DNA from: Linum tenue
Taxonomy: Eukaryota; Streptophyta; Magnoliopsida; Malpighiales; Linaceae
Direction of reading: 5' to 3'
Assembly: GCA_946122785.1 (NCBI GenBank)
Contig: CAMGYJ010000003.1
Coordinates: 1,426,001 to 1,490,000 of the forward strand
DNA length: 64,000 nt
Under the pieces are notes generated by a model, which was given only the letters and a program-made list of their open reading frames with translations, did no database searches and was not told the DNA's origin. Both the position numbers and the translations under genes were made by a program. Shown piece after piece: positions 33,653 through 46,697 of the stretch. Within the stretch, counting starts at the first letter, position 1, and each line of letters begins with the position of its first letter.

Positions 33653-35623
33653 ATGGGTAAGAGGAAGCGAAGTGGCTCAGCTCCCCATCATCATAACCCG
33701 CCAACCGATCCTTCTTCTTCCCCATCTCCATCTGGTACGATCCTTTCGTTCATTTTGGCTGATTTTTCGTCTGGTGGGTTCGTTGGTTTCGGGGGAAATT
33801 TTGTTGCTTGGACGGGGATTTGAGGAAGCTGTTGAAATTGGATGATGGGTTATGTTTTAACTTGGCTAGATTGCATGAATCTTTGAGAATCGATTGAGCT
33901 GGGTTTGTTGTATTTACTGATATCTAGGGGGAACTCCCGAGAGATTTGTTTGCTTTTGGGTAAAATTTTGGCATCTTTTACTCATGTAGAATGTCCAAAT
34001 AGGAAAGATTAGGTCTTGGTTTTAGTTGTATCCTTGTTTGTTTTTCGACTTTGATTGATTGAGCTGTGGATTGTCATTTTACCAAATCGAAAATTGGGAA
34101 ATGGAGATCCTGAGAGATGATGTTGTTTGGAATTGATAATGCAGTCATTGTTTTTTTGGCCTTCCAAAATGATTGCCTCTACATGCAAGAAGCTGGAGAT
34201 GGCTATGTCGAATCCCTTTTGTTCATTGTGGAGCTTACATCGAATGATCACGAATAGAATCAGACTGTTCAGACTTTGTGATAGGACGTGATAGCAATGG
34301 CAATCTGTTGTATTTGTGGTTTGTGCATAGCATCTTCCTTAATTGTAGTTTTCGGATTGAAAACTCGAATTGCGGTTTGGATGGATGTAAGCATGAAACT
34401 TCCTAACAAACTGAGGCACATTTCAAAATTTGGGGATCTCTTGCTGTATGATCAGTAGCCTGCATCCTTTCCTTTTCTGGCTTTTGCCTGTGTATTCTAG
34501 ACAGGGAGTGCCCCACAATAGTTTAGATAAGAGAAACCGGCGGTCTCGTAACGAACAATTGCTATGTGAGATAAGAACTCTGTTTGTGGCTCGTGTTTAT
34601 TCTATATATATTGGACGGAATATGTTGATTCATACTGTGAATGTGAATGATGCAGGTGATATGCCCTTCTCTTCTGGAAGGGGATCACTACCCCACGAGG
34701 TTTGTCTTTTTGGTTTCATTTCGGTTTTCTTGCGTGGTCTGGGTTAATTGTTCGTTTGATAGAATCAATGTATGACGTTAATTTATCATCTTTAACATTG
34801 GGATCAAGCACGTTCTGTCATCCTTACCTTCGCAGAGACGTTCTCATTTGCTCGATTCTGCTGAACTGAAGCCTCCTTCGCTAGGGATGCAAGCACAAGA
34901 GAACTCCACCAGATTGCTCAACTTGCACTCGTCTCTCTCACAACAGCACTACAACCTTGGTCGATCGATATCGCTGAAACGATCACGTCATCATTATGGA
35001 CATCATTACTCTCGTAGGAACACAGGAAGCCATGCTGGTCCATCATTGCCTTCTCATGGGAGGAATCACCACCTTTCACACGATGAGAGACTCCCCTTCA
35101 AGTTTGGCAGTCAACACGAAGCAAGTCTACAGTTCAGGCATCAGGGAGGTGAAGTTAACCTAACGACTGAGTTTACTTTTTCCTTATTGTGCATGCTGCA
35201 ATAGTGGTAGGGGTAGTTAATTGCTTCCATTTCCGGTTAACGTATTGCAGTATGGACATTAGCCCAGTATCATCTGCTTGTAGTTTCTCCACTTTTTTTC
35301 TTTCTCCCTAATACTGTAATACACATTCCTCCCTCTCAGATTACAGGGAAAAAGCTGATTTCATCCGACCGGAGAGGATCCGGTTCAGCTCATTAGTAAC
35401 AGATGTTGTATCCTCCTCAGACTCAATAAAGATGGTATGCGGGATCTGCCAGAAGCTGTTGAGACGAAAGCCTTACTCCCTTGGTGACTTGCCATCATCC
35501 TCCGGTGAATATGCTGTTGTAGCTGTTCTGGTTTGTGGCCATATGTATCATGCGGAATGTTTGGAGGAGAATACGAGCCTCGAGAACACAAGTGACCCTC
35601 AATGCCCACAGTGTTGTGTGTAG
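33653..35623 (+). CDS. RING-H2 finger protein, probable E3 ubiquitin ligase
   Basis: Four exons joined in frame: 33653-33734, 34656-34699, 34836-35148, 35340-35623; 723 nt, 240 aa. The N-terminus is basic and Ser/Pro-rich (MGKRKRSGSAPHHHNPP). The middle is His/Arg/Ser-rich and probably disordered (RSRHHYGHHYSRR). The C-terminus carries a RING-H2 finger: CGIC, then a long Ser/Gly loop, CGHMYHAEC, and CPQC at the end. The eight metal ligands C-C-C-H-H-C-C-C are present. Such proteins recruit E2 enzymes and ubiquitinate targets; the target here is unknown. All junctions use GT-AG. The first ATG with a continuous frame was taken as start. It is convergent with the downstream minus-strand gene, whose stop lies 547 bp away. 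Confidence 0.88.
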
Positions 35624-36170
35624 GTTACCTCTCTCAACTGAAGTGGACACACGATCTGTAACTTCTGTAGATATACAGCAGATAGTTTTAGATGGATAAC
35701 TAGAGAGAGACATAGGTGGCGTCTGGTTGTTGTAAGAGTGTCTCTGGTGCGATTTCTACGACTTTCGGTTGAGCTGGGTACAATGTACCTTGTAATTTGT
35801 TTAACCACTGCTGTGCTAGGATTATAGAAGCAACAATGGCTTCCTTATTATGTTCAGTTACAGGCAAGTATCTCTGTTGAGTACTAATAGACGAGCAACA
35901 GTGGCTTCCAATTGGTTTGGATCCAGTTTAATTCATCCAAATCCCTGTAACTATATCTGAATTTTGGACAAGGATTATCATTTTAGTACCTAAATGTTTT
36001 CGGCCTTAACATCAAAATTTCAAGAGTGTCACACTGCAACTAACAAGGGCAAGTCAAGCAAACAGATAAGTTGCATTTCTCCTTGAAAACACTAATAGAG
36101 ATAATCAGTCGAGCAATGGAAACTGTACAGAGCAATGATACAAGGGTAATCCCAAATATGAAATTATCTT

Positions 36171-39077
36171 CTACGATTCATCTTTGTTCACCTCCTCAGT
36201 TAGCATCAAAGGCTCCTTGCAGGTGGCTTCGTAATGTCCCTCTCCCTTGCACCTGGTGCACAAAGCTTTCAACTTCTGTTCTCCTAGGTTGCTGCTTTCT
36301 TTCTCCGTGGATTCTCCCCCCTGGTCCAGCTCTTCAAGCAGGTGTTGTTCTTCTGGCTGCTGAGCTCCATCGGCCTCCTTATCTCCCTCCTCCGAAGGAG
36401 GCTCCTTACAAGTAGCCTTGTTATGCCCTTCGCCTTTGCATCTTGTACACAAGATTATCCTCTTTAGTTCCCCTCTACTTTTGTAATACCTCTCCCTAGG
36501 CAAAGGCGGAGGCCTTGGCGTTGTAGGAGGAAGCACAACTGCAGTAGACTCGGTCATCTCCTCATCGTTTTCTTCCTCAGGAGGACTGTAAGGGTCTGTA
36601 ACAGGGTTTATCGACCCAGAGTAAGCCGCACGATATTTCTCGACTGAGAAGTATTGCGAGCAATAATCATACGCCACATGTCCAGTCCGAAGAGAGACAG
36701 CAATCGCATGACGACATGGAAACTCATTCACGACCCACTCTAAACATGTGCACTTCCTCGAGTCGGTATCCACGACATTGATCAAACCGTCGTGAACCTC
36801 AAACAGGATCCCATTTGAGAATAGCACCTTGTAAGATCGAGCTCTCGCCCCTTCCTCCTGAAGCTTCTTCTCCTTGGAAGGAGTGATTCTCAAAGTAGTC
36901 ATCCAGCTATCTGATTCGGTTTTACGACTCTGCATCAACTCCATTATATTTCCTCTGATCGCTTCTAGCTTCATTGTAATCGGCATCTCCCGCACCTCGT
37001 CGATCCACTTTGAGTAGAAGTTTGCAGTACTGAATGAGTCTGGTTTCTCAGGAGTGTACTGCTCGCCTTTGAAATGCGAACTTGCCCAAAGTTCAGGGTC
37101 AATCTGGACAAGCCACTCATGAGCTTTTATAGAGACCTCTTTAATACGATCAAGGAGCATGTTGAAGGTTTCGAGCCGACGAGTGCATGCAGCAGCCAAC
37201 ATGTTTACAGGCAGAGATGGTCTGCCGTCTCCATGAAATGGGCCCTTGAGATTTCTCTTGAATTCTTCCAGCAAGTGATATAGTGAATAACGATGGTACG
37301 AACCGGTAAATACTTCGATCACTGACTCTCTCAGCTCCTTCTCCCTGTCGGAGACAAATGTTATCGGCTCTGAGCTCGAGATTGCAGACCTCAACTGCAC
37401 CAAAAACCAATGCCAGCTGTCCTTATTCTCTATATCTACAATTGCGTATGCGACAGGAAAGATTCCATCATCTCCATCTAATGCACTAGCAGTCAACAAA
37501 ATCTCATGGTGCTTCGATCTCAGAGGGGTAGGGTCCAGGTAAAGAACAGGGCGACAACCATTCTGGAAACCTTCTACCAATGCACGATACGATATGAAAA
37601 GGCGTTGAAATTTGTTGCTCTCATTATCAACGACGAGGTTTGTGGAGCTACCGGGATTTGCTTCCTGTAATCTCTCACAATACCAAGGCAGCTTCTTGTA
37701 TGCCTCTGTGTATGAGCCCAGCATTTCCTCTCGAGCCTGTTCGATTGCACGTCGAACTTGGGCATAGTTCGGCTCAATCCCGAAGTCTCTAAATATGCCA
37801 TTAGATATTTCTTTGGGTTTGTGATGTGGGCTCTCTCTGAGTCTCTCCTTGATAACATTCACCAGCCAATTTTTCGATGCATGAACCGACTTCCAAGAGT
37901 CCTCCCCACAAGTGTGTGGTTCGTCCATTTTCTTGATACGTAAAACTTCGTCATTAGGGACCCACGAGGCAAATATCTTCCAGTAACAAGCTCTGGCAGC
38001 ACACACGGCACTGACTCGATTTGAGTCGTTCTTCTTAAGCTTATATCCGAATCGATGTGCTATGGCGTACTTCTGCAGGGCATCACGGAACTTGACCACG
38101 CTCTCAAATTCCTGACCCACACCAGTTATTCCATCTCTCCAAGTGGCCACCAACTGGTCCAATGAACCGTCTCTCGTATGTTCATCTATAACCATCAATT
38201 CAGTACCACTTCCTCCAACTGAAGGATCCAGATTCCTAATGGTCTTGATACACGATGCAGTTATTCTAGAATCCCCCTCATTAGCAGAAGAACCAATTGT
38301 CATTCGACCATTGGTGCCGATTTTCCATGAAGCAGTGCGCCTTCTCTTCTTTACTGTATCAGCAGGAGTAGCAGCGAGATCAAATGTAATTGGGACATCA
38401 ACAACTTTACTGGTCGGACTTTGTGGTGTTTCTATTCCAGCTGATTCAGTGTCAGGCGAGGAGTCATCAGAATCACTGCTAGGTGATGATTTACTCGAAC
38501 TTGGACTATCAGCAGCAGCTGATTTTGATCTTGATCTTGAATTCGACTTTGATTTAGATTTGGATGCTGCCCTCTTAAGCATCCCAGTTGTTGCAGGTAG
38601 TGCTTTAACCACACGTCCCCTACAAACCACCAAAGCAGTAACCTCCAACTTAGCCAACAAAACCATGAATAGTTCATTAGTTTCCAGAAGGAATGAAACG
38701 AAAGCTTACAACGAGGCAGGAGCAGGACGCTTCTTAGGGGATGGCGTCGGAGTTGCACGAACGAACCCTTGAGTACCCGTGACATAAATATCTGCGGTGA
38801 TCGATTCGCCATAGAATTCATACATGGTGTTGAAATCCTTATCATTGGACAATGTGATCAGGGTCTTGGTCATCCCCGGGATGAAATACTTCATACAGAC
38901 GGATTGAAGCTCCAAGTTGCAGGTCTCTGCAACCCTGAGCTTGAGATCATCAAAGACAGTGTCTCTGGTGATCTCCACAGCATGGGCATCTCCGCCGCTG
39001 TATGACATGGTGCCGTCATCATGTTTCGTGAATTCCCCGCCACACTGGCAGATGAGTATAAGCTTTGCCCTCGGCAT
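36171..39077 (-). CDS. MUSTANG-type domesticated MULE transposase with PB1 domain
   Basis: Two coding exons, 38710-39077 and 36171-38619, give 2817 nt (938 aa), without internal stops. Order of parts: PB1 domain (residues ~1-100, KLILICQCGGEF...); Ser/Lys-rich linker (~135-185); MuDR-type DNA-binding domain (~290-360, VKFRDALQKYAI, then CAARACYWKIFASW); MULE transposase core (~480-570, with LDPTPLRSKHHE and FVSDREKEL); SWIM zinc finger (~745-760, CTCLEWVVNEFPCRH); and two near-identical CCHC knuckles (LCTRCKGEGH...C, ~865 and ~918). PB1 plus MULE is the layout of the plant MUSTANG-B (MUG) host genes, which act as nuclear regulators rather than mobile elements. No flanking terminal repeats are seen. 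A 5' UTR intron (39094-39508) has good splice sites. The start is the ATG at 39077, the first codon of the PB1 strand. Confidence 0.92.
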
Positions 39078-39650
39078 CACGAATTACACTCGCCTGAAAG
39101 ATGAAAAGAGAAAACAGTTCAGAATCCAATAGTTAATTTTGTCCAAAAAGAGTCATCATTTAAACTCCCATCTCCGTCGTTCCCACAAGCGACAAAGAAA
39201 GCAGACACTGGATCAGCGGAAACAGAAAAGCCCTCATGAAAACAGGGTCAATTGCAATTCACCAGCTGGTCAAACTAAAGCAAAAAAAAGCTGAACAATT
39301 CCTAAACTCAATCGCCATGGACAGGTCAATTGACAAGATGGGTCGTCAAGAAGGAAAGAGAAAAAGTGACTGAAGTGTCTAATGTTCGCAGCTGGGGTGA
39401 AGTAAGGAAAACAGTGTGAAATTGCAGACAACAGAATTGACAATAAGAGAAGGGAGAGTTTGGAGTAGAGGCGAGACCGACAGTGAAGGAGCGGAGGGGG
39501 GAGCTTACCGGAGCCGAGACGGCGGTGGGTTGAAGGCAGAACTGCAGAATTACGCAGAAACCCTAGATTTTGAGGGGGTGATTCGAGGAGGAGATGGAGA
39601 GAGTCGGGGGAAGTGAGAAGGGGGAATGGAGGAAGCGTTAAAGAGTTGGG
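39078..39650 (-). promoter_or_regulatory. 5' UTR, leader intron and promoter-proximal region of the MUSTANG-like gene
   Basis: On the minus strand the leader exon (about 39509-39640) ends at CCG|GTAAGC. The intron 39094-39508 ends TTTCAG|GCGAG, 16 nt before the ATG. This Arg/Glu-rich open stretch on the plus strand (39416-39616) is leader sequence, not a gene. The region is divergent from the plus-strand tRNA-Arg gene at 39745. Confidence 0.65.
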
Positions 39651-39744
39651 GTGTGAATGGGAATGTGGTAAAGATTAGGGAGCGTTTGGCAATTTGTGAT
39701 CTTTAAAAGGATGGATATTAGCTGAATGAAACATTAAACAACAA

Positions 39745-39818
39745 GACCGCATAGCGCAGTGGATTAGCGCGTCTGACTTCGGATCAGAAGGTCGTGGGTT
39801 CGACTCCCACTGTGGTCG
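39745..39818 (+). tRNA. trnR-TCG: tRNA-Arg(TCG)
   Basis: A 74-nt cloverleaf: acceptor GACCGCA/TGTGGTC (with G-T pairs), D arm GCGCAGTGGATTAGCGC, anticodon stem TCTGA/TCAGA with loop CTTCGGA (anticodon TCG), T arm GTGGG-TTCGACT-CCCAC and discriminator G. AAACAACAA precedes it (plant CAA motif), and a six-T terminator follows at 39820-39825. Confidence 0.97.
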
Positions 39819-39819
39819 A

Positions 39820-39825
39820 TTTTTT
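39820..39825 (+). terminator. Pol III terminator of tRNA-Arg
   Basis: A run of six T two bases after the tRNA discriminator. Confidence 0.8.
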
Positions 39826-41030
39826 AATTCATAATTTTATTCTAAAGTTGAACTTACTGGGCTATTATCTATTCCCACTTAATCCAAAATAAGCCCAGTC
39901 CAACCGATCCTCTTGATCCAAAACAAGCCCAGCCCTCTTTTATGTATTGTCTAGCCTACTTATTAATTTTTTTTTATAATGGTGATACAAGTTTATTTTT
40001 TTCAATAAAAGAACTAATTAAAAAATTCGAACATGGAATCTTCAGGTTCTAGACTACTGGACTATTACTAGGCCAAGCCCTTGTTCGTTTATCTCGCCTA
40101 CCAATTAGCAAATAAGAAGGGTAGGGTATGTTGCTTCGTAGCCAAATCGTATGGTGGTTGTTCGAACCGGAAATAATGAAACCCCGATCCAAATTAGTAA
40201 GTGGTTTTAACGGAAACGATTGGATAATGATTAAACTACAGTTTTAGTAGAAAATACATGACCTTATGTTCGATTTCACAATCCTTGGTTAGTAGTAAAT
40301 ATTATTCATCATTTCCCTTCAACTAAATCATATAAGATGTCAAAATTCGGATGTTAAATGTCAACAATATGTGAATAAGGAATACATTTTAACCAGCCAA
40401 TATTTTTTTTTTTTTGGAATAGAGTGGTTTCTGAGAAAATTACACTATCTGAAAATATGAAAAGTTGGTGACTAAATTCGAATGGGCGAATACAAACTAC
40501 CTAGGTGTAGTGCGATCGTTAAGAAAATTGCACTATCCGAAAAATATGAATAACTCATGCCTTTAACCCACTCTCAAGAAATTATTGAAATTGAAGAAGC
40601 GTAGTACTATGTTATTATCAACAATAACAACACAGTCGTCATTGAGGTATAGCTTCTCATGCATTGTCGCTTGCTCCTTTTTCCATTGTTGCAGCGAGAA
40701 ATCAACGTTGTAGCTTTAGATACTAAATAGGTTATGAAATGTGCTTGATTCGTTGTCCTTGGACGGTAAATACCGAAACATGGTGTGCCTAAAAAGAAGA
40801 AGAAAAAATATATATGTACCATAATGGGATTTGATTGTTTCTCATTGAGTGATTGTGGTAGAAGGGGAGAAAGAGAGGGGTTTCTTGGTGGGGAAGGAAT
40901 TGGGGGGGGGGGGGGGGGAGGGGGGGGGGGAGAAAGTTTCTTGTTAAGGTTTGTTAGAGTGCTCGGTTAATGAAAATCCATTTCCAGCTTATCTCATTTG
41001 CTTGCATTTTAAGTCTCCTTGTAATATATA
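39826..41030. other. Intergenic, no gene; G-tract at 40902-40930
   Basis: No coding sequence recognised. A near-continuous run of G (17 G, one A, then 11 G) lies at 40902-40930 and could form a G-quadruplex on the plus strand. Short frames around it (40785-40970) encode Gly runs and are not genes. Confidence 0.55.
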
Positions 41031-41636
41031 CGGAGACGACTGGTATGCTCCAGCCTCCAGGAGCATAGTATGCTCTAGATGATATGACCGTTAGATTTAC
41101 ATGGATTAGTTCAGGTCAATCTTAACGGTCAATTCTTTTTTCTCTTAAATTGAACTTTGGGTTTGAGATTAGAAAATCGGGACATGTGGTTTATCTATTT
41201 GAAGTTAGGGTATAATATCATACCCCAAACTCGGTTTAATTCATGGTCTACATAGAGATATCTCATTATGAGTACATGGAGCATAGTGTTAGAGTAGTCA
41301 AAAAGAGTAAAAGAAATACCACATTGGTGGGACAAGGAAAGTGCAAGTGGGTTTTAAGTTTGCTTTCCACTTTAGTTATTGGATAAAGTGGTTAGTAGGC
41401 TTTTGGAAAAAATGTGAGCTATTTAATTTGACATATTAAATCGCACTACGCACTTAGCATGTTTGCGGCGTTCGTAAATTAATTTTTGGCTATTTAATTA
41501 ATTGAATTTGAGTTTTGTGAGACGACGTAACCTTTGAGAAGGGAACTGTCATTTCCTCAAATCTTATAAGAGACGTTGGGTAGAAGATTGAGTTTCAACG
41601 TTCATCTTCTTCTCCTCGTTTTTCCTTAAAAAAAAA

Positions 41637-41915
41637 TGTAAAACTAGTAACTGCGGAAAATAAAGAAGACAATGATTTACGTGGTTTTCCCGATAACGGG
41701 ACTAGTCCACGAAGAGCAGAGCTCTCAGATGAGTTTCACTATATGAGAGAGTGGCGGAACAAAAATACACACAAGCATACATCGGTTGCTGGGCATACAA
41801 GCCCTACTAATACCCATCGACAATGACCTAGGGTAATTAGGAGAAGCAACACAAAATACAATTAACTATCCAAAGTAATAATAAACTACTAATGGGTACA
41901 ATAATCACGCCAACA
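41637..41915 (-). repeat. 3' LTR of the second copia element
   Basis: A 279-bp LTR with TG...CA ends. The CTCCCCCTC complement of the purine tract lies directly inside it. Confidence 0.88.
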
Positions 41916-41941
41916 CTCCCCCTCAAGCTGGAGCATGAAGG

Positions 41942-44900
41942 TCACGAATGCAAAGCTTGGATAGAAGGAAATGAAACTGATCCGCACCCAAAGCCTTGGT
42001 AAGAATATCCGCCAACTGTAGCAGGGCCAATTTTGACGAGAGAGACTTCGCTAGTGACAACACGTTCGCGAACGAAATGACAATCCATCTCAACGTGCTT
42101 GATGCGCTCGTGAAAAACCGGATTGACAGCTATATGTAAAGCCGCCTGGTTGTCACAGTACAAAGTCGTGGGGTCAAACTGTGGAGCACCCAGCTCGGAG
42201 AGAAGAAATCGCAACCAGATCACCTCACTAACAGTGCTAGCCATGGCACGGTACTCGGCTTCAGCAGACGAGCGGGCAACAACACGCTGCTTCTTAGTGC
42301 GCCAATAAACTAGAGCAGAGCCCAACTGGATGTAGTAGCCAGTGGTAGAGCGACGGGTAGACTGGCAACCGCCCCAATTGGCATCACAATAGGCAGTAAG
42401 GCGCAAAGGACTACCCGTCATAAAGAAAAGTCCCTAGACCCGGAGAAGTCTTGAGGTAGCGCAGAACCCGGTTAGCAGCATCCACGTGTTCAGGACCAGG
42501 AGCATGGACAAACTGACTAAGAACATTAACTGCATAGGCGATGTCAGGCTGAGTAACAGTAAAGTACAGCAAACGGCCAACCAAACGACGGTAGGAGGAA
42601 GCATCCGCCACCACGGTTGTACTAGGCCGAGTGAGGGTGTGGTTCTGCTCCATTGGGAACCGACTAGGATGAGCACCAGCAGTGCCAGAATCACTGAGTA
42701 TGTCGAGGGTGTATTTCTCTTGACTGAGGACAACACCCTCGGGAGAACGGGCTACTTCAATGCCGAGGAAATACCGGAGGGGCCCCAGATCCTTGATGCT
42801 AAACCGATCATTAAGAAATGACTTAACACGAACGATAAATGGAGCATCAGTGCCGGTGAGGATAACATCATCAACATAGATGATTGCGGCAACAAAAACC
42901 GTACCGCGGCGATAGATCAACAGTGAGGGGTCAGCACGGGAGGTGACAAAACTAAGTTCAGCAAGCGCAAGAGTAAATTTGTTATACCAGTTACGAGAAG
43001 CTTGTCGAAGGCCGTTCAATGACTTTCGCAGCCGGCAAAACCCTGTTATCACCTGGGGCCGCAAACCCATGGGTACCTTCATGTAAACTTTCTCCTCGAG
43101 ATCACCGTGAAGAAATGCATTGTTGACGTCAAGCTGATGCATAGGCCAGTCGCGATGAACAGCAACAACGATGAGAACACGAACAGTTACCAGCTTGGCA
43201 ACAAGGGCAAAAGTGTCGTGGAAATCAACTCCATCGAGCTCTGTAAACCCTTTGGCAATAAGACGCACCTTGTAGCGTTCCACTGAGCCATCTGGATTAT
43301 ACTTAATCGTATAGACCCACTTACAGTCGATCGCACGCTTCTCAGGAGGAAGAAACTCGAGTGTCCACGTGTCGTTACCCTCCAGAGCCATGATCTCCTT
43401 AATCATCGCCTCGCGCCAACGAGCATGTTGGATGGCAGTGCGAAAGTGCTTGGGCTCGATGACCTGAGTAATGGAAGCCAAAAAAGCTTGGTGACGAGGA
43501 GTAAACCGATGATAAGTCACATGGTTGGAGATAGGGTAGGTAACGACATGGGAAGAAGAGTCGGGAAGCTGAACGTCGTAAATAGCCAACTTGGAGGGAA
43601 GACGGTGTTCACGAGAGCTGCGGCGCGGAGCTGGCGGAGGAGAGGAGGTTGCGGCGGGTGGCAAACTGCCGTCTCCAGCGTGAGCCTCGTCAGCAACGTG
43701 ATCTTCATGCATGGGAGGGGAGTCATGGTCACCATGCACGAGAATCACCAACGTCAAAATCCTCTTGAACGTCATTCGTGTTGGTGGGGTGCGTAGACAC
43801 AAGTGGATCAAGGAGCTCGATCTCCCCCTCAAAGGTAACAGGCGAATGTGGAGAGGGTCGAGGAGGACCACTTATAGGATCGGTGGAGGCAGCAGGTAAG
43901 AAGGGAAAATGATCCTCCACAAAGTGAACCTCGCGGGAGACATACACTCGTTGGGAAGTGAAGTCGTAGACGCGATAACCCTTATGAGAATGCGGATAGC
44001 CAATAAACATGCCTCGATGCCCTCGTTCAGCGAACTTATCTAGACCAGGATCGGTGTATTTGGCATACACTAAACAGCCAAAAGTTCGGAGATGACCGTA
44101 GGAAGGAATGCGACCGAGCAACACCTCATAAGGAGTAAGATTGGAGAGCACAGAAGAAGGGATGCGGTTGATCAGGTACGTAGCCATCAAGACACACTCA
44201 CCCCAGAAGCGAACAGGCAAAGCTGCTTGAAACCGAAGAGCACGAGCTATATCGAGAAGGTGCCAGTGTTTGCGTTCAAGAACACCATTTTGCTGAGGAG
44301 TGTGAACGCATGACGTCTGCAGAGTGATTCCGTGATCAACATAATAAGACAGAAGAGAGTTGGTATGAAATTCCATGCCGTTATCTGCCTGTATCCGACG
44401 CACCTGCCGCCAAAATTGAGTAACTACCATCTAACAGAATGAATGGAGATACTGCTAAACATCTGACTTATATCGGAGGAGATAAACCCAAGTAGCCTTG
44501 CTATAGTCATCAACCACAGACAAGAAAAACCGAAAACCATCCAGAGAAGGCGTTTTATAACCACCCAAATATCCATGTGTATCAAATCAAACCACTAGTC
44601 GAAATAGAACTATAAGGGAAAGATGAGCGAGTCTACTTAGCGCGCAAACAAGAATCACAATGCGCGTTCATGGAGCCGACACTCTTTGAATCCAAAACAG
44701 TACGTAACAAAGTAAACTTTTCCACAGACGAATGACCCACTCTTCGATGCCAAAGTACGCAGTCATCGCTGTCCGCTGCAGCAAATGCACCATCCTCATG
44801 CCCTCAGCCCTCGAACTGCCCCCGGACACCGCTGCAGGTAATAAGTCCATCACGAAGGCGACCCAGTCCAATCACTATCCTGGAACGTAAGTCCTGGATA

Positions 44901-46100
44901 ACACAGAAGCCAGCCAAGAAAAGTAAGGCAACATCATGATCCTGTGTGAGTCGACTAACTGACAAGAGATTACACTTGAACTCTGACACATGAAGAACAC
45001 GATGTAAGGTAATCTTATTAGTGAGTGCTAATGAGCCAGTGCCTTCTACAGGAATGCATCTTCCATTCGGGATACGAACGGTGAATAATGATCACTGCAA
45101 TCAAGCTTATCAAGCCAACTAGCATTCCTAACTATGTGCTCATTACAACCCGGGTCAATAAGCCATTCATAGGGATTGGTGGCAATACCAGCCATGTGAG
45201 TCGTGGGATCTGAAGGTCCAGGCGTAGGTGCATTGAGGAACTGTTTTAGCTGCTGAAACGGAGCGCTGGTCAGACCTGGAATGGGACTATCATCAACGTC
45301 AACCTATGCAGCTCGTGGATTTGCCTCGTGCTGTGGATGGCGGTTTTGAGCTGAACGATCTGTTCGATTATCACCAACACGTCCCTTTCCTTGGTCAGAC
45401 GGATAGCCAATTAGGCGAAAACACATCTCTTTGGTATGGCCTCACTTGCGGCAGTTGCTGCAACGTGGGCGATCGTCGGGATCAGAACCCTTCTCGACGC
45501 GGGTTTAGAAGGCGGCCGACTCAACCACTGGACGATGAGCTGCTGTCAGCTGTTTCTGCTGTTCCTCCGTCGCTATCTGCTGGTAGGCCTCAGCTAAGAA
45601 CGGGGTCGGCTTTGAGCTTAGGATTTGGGAGCGCACCACAGAGAAGGTGGTGTCCACTCCTAGAAGAAAGTCAAATAAGTGCTCAGCCTCTTGCTTCTCA
45701 CGTGTTTTCTTTGCGATGTCACACGAGCAACCTCCACAACTACAACAAGGGTTTATACTGACTGCTTGGAGCTCATCCCACAAAGTTCGCAATTTCGTAT
45801 AGAAAGCACTAACCGACAGCTTTTCCTGACGTAGGGACCCAAGCATTCCCCGGAATTCATAAGCGCGCCCAGCAGAACTAGTTCCAAATCGCTGCTCGAG
45901 GTCCTGCCATATTTCTCTAGCTGTCTTTGCTCCACGTACATTGTTCCGAACCTCCTTATTCGTGGCGGTTTTAAGCCAACCTTTAACTATTGCATCACAT
46001 CTGTCCCAAGCTTCGAGTCGAACACCCGTGCCAGCCGCAGATCGTGGTCAAGCGTCGTTGACGAAAGCCATCTTGTTCTTGGCGATGAGAGTCTCGGTCA
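41942..46100 (-). pseudogene. Broken gag-pol of the second copia element
   Basis: Minus-strand blocks: gag remnants between about 46.1 and 45.3 kb with several frame breaks (RQEKLSVSAFYTKLRTLWDE); a badly damaged protease/zinc-knuckle region 45.3-44.45 kb; integrase 43729-44430 (RRIQADNGMEFHT, HTPQQNGVLERKHWH); reverse transcriptase to RNase H in 42411-43871 (IYVDDVILTGTD); RNase H tail 41942-42421 (SSAEAEYRAM). Frameshifts lie near 43.75 and 42.42 kb. The pol half is far better kept than gag. Not autonomous. Confidence 0.88.
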
Positions 46101-46309
46101 TATCGCTAGCCCGTTTGCCGTAGTTCAAATCAGTCAACAAATCAGGGCCAAATAATTGACCAGGGTTCTAGAGGGATGAAGGAAAAGAGGAGAGGTTAGT
46201 GGGATCGATTCACCATCGATAACAGCCGCCTTAGTACCGATGGAACCATCTTCATCCTTGGTCATTGTGGAAATCGTTGGCCGTGAGATCGACTACTGCT
46301 TTGATACCA

Positions 46310-46590
46310 TGTAAAACTAGTAACTGCGGAAAATAAAGAAGACGATGATTTACGTGGTTTCCCTGATAACGGGACTAGTCCACGGAGAGCAGAGCTCTCA
46401 GATGAGTTTCACTATCCGAGAGAGTGGCGGAACAGAAATACACACACAAGCATACATCGGCTGTTGGGCATACAAGCCCTACTAATACCCATCGACAATG
46501 ACCTAGGGTAATTAGGAGAAGCAGCACAAAATACAATTAACTACCCAAAGTAATAATAAACTACTAATGGATACAATAATCACGCCAACA
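46310..46590 (-). repeat. 5' LTR of the second copia element
   Basis: A 281-bp LTR bordered on its inner side by the primer site (GCTTTGATACCA) and on its outer side by AAAAA. Confidence 0.88.
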
Positions 46591-46697
46591 AAAAACACAA
46601 ACACAGAAGTCACGAAAGGTGCTGCTTTCTGACTTTGATTGGAAGGACACCTAGGGGTGGTTTGCCTAAATCCTACCAGCAACAACGTAGTGGGGGC

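Larger units (their letters stand above)
41637..46590 (-). mobile_element. Second Ty1/copia retrotransposon, inserted in the outer element's 5' LTR
   Basis: LTRs 41637-41915 and 46310-46590 (TGTAAAACTAG...CGCCAACA) flank a minus-strand interior. AAAAA borders both sides as target duplication. The primer site next to the right LTR is TGGTATCAAAGC, one base off the common TGGTATCAGAGC. The purine tract GAGGGGGAG precedes the left (3') LTR. The LTRs differ at roughly ten positions and small indels. It must be younger than its host LTR. Confidence 0.92.

Noticed and set aside
36171..38666. Reading the MULE-like gene as an active Mutator element
   Set aside because: It has a PB1 exon, a leader intron, no stops, and no terminal inverted repeats or 9-bp duplication seen nearby, which fits a domesticated host gene better.
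39416..39616. 66-codon plus frame rich in Gly, Arg and Glu
   Set aside because: Lies over the leader exon and intron of the minus-strand MUSTANG-like gene; no family resemblance.
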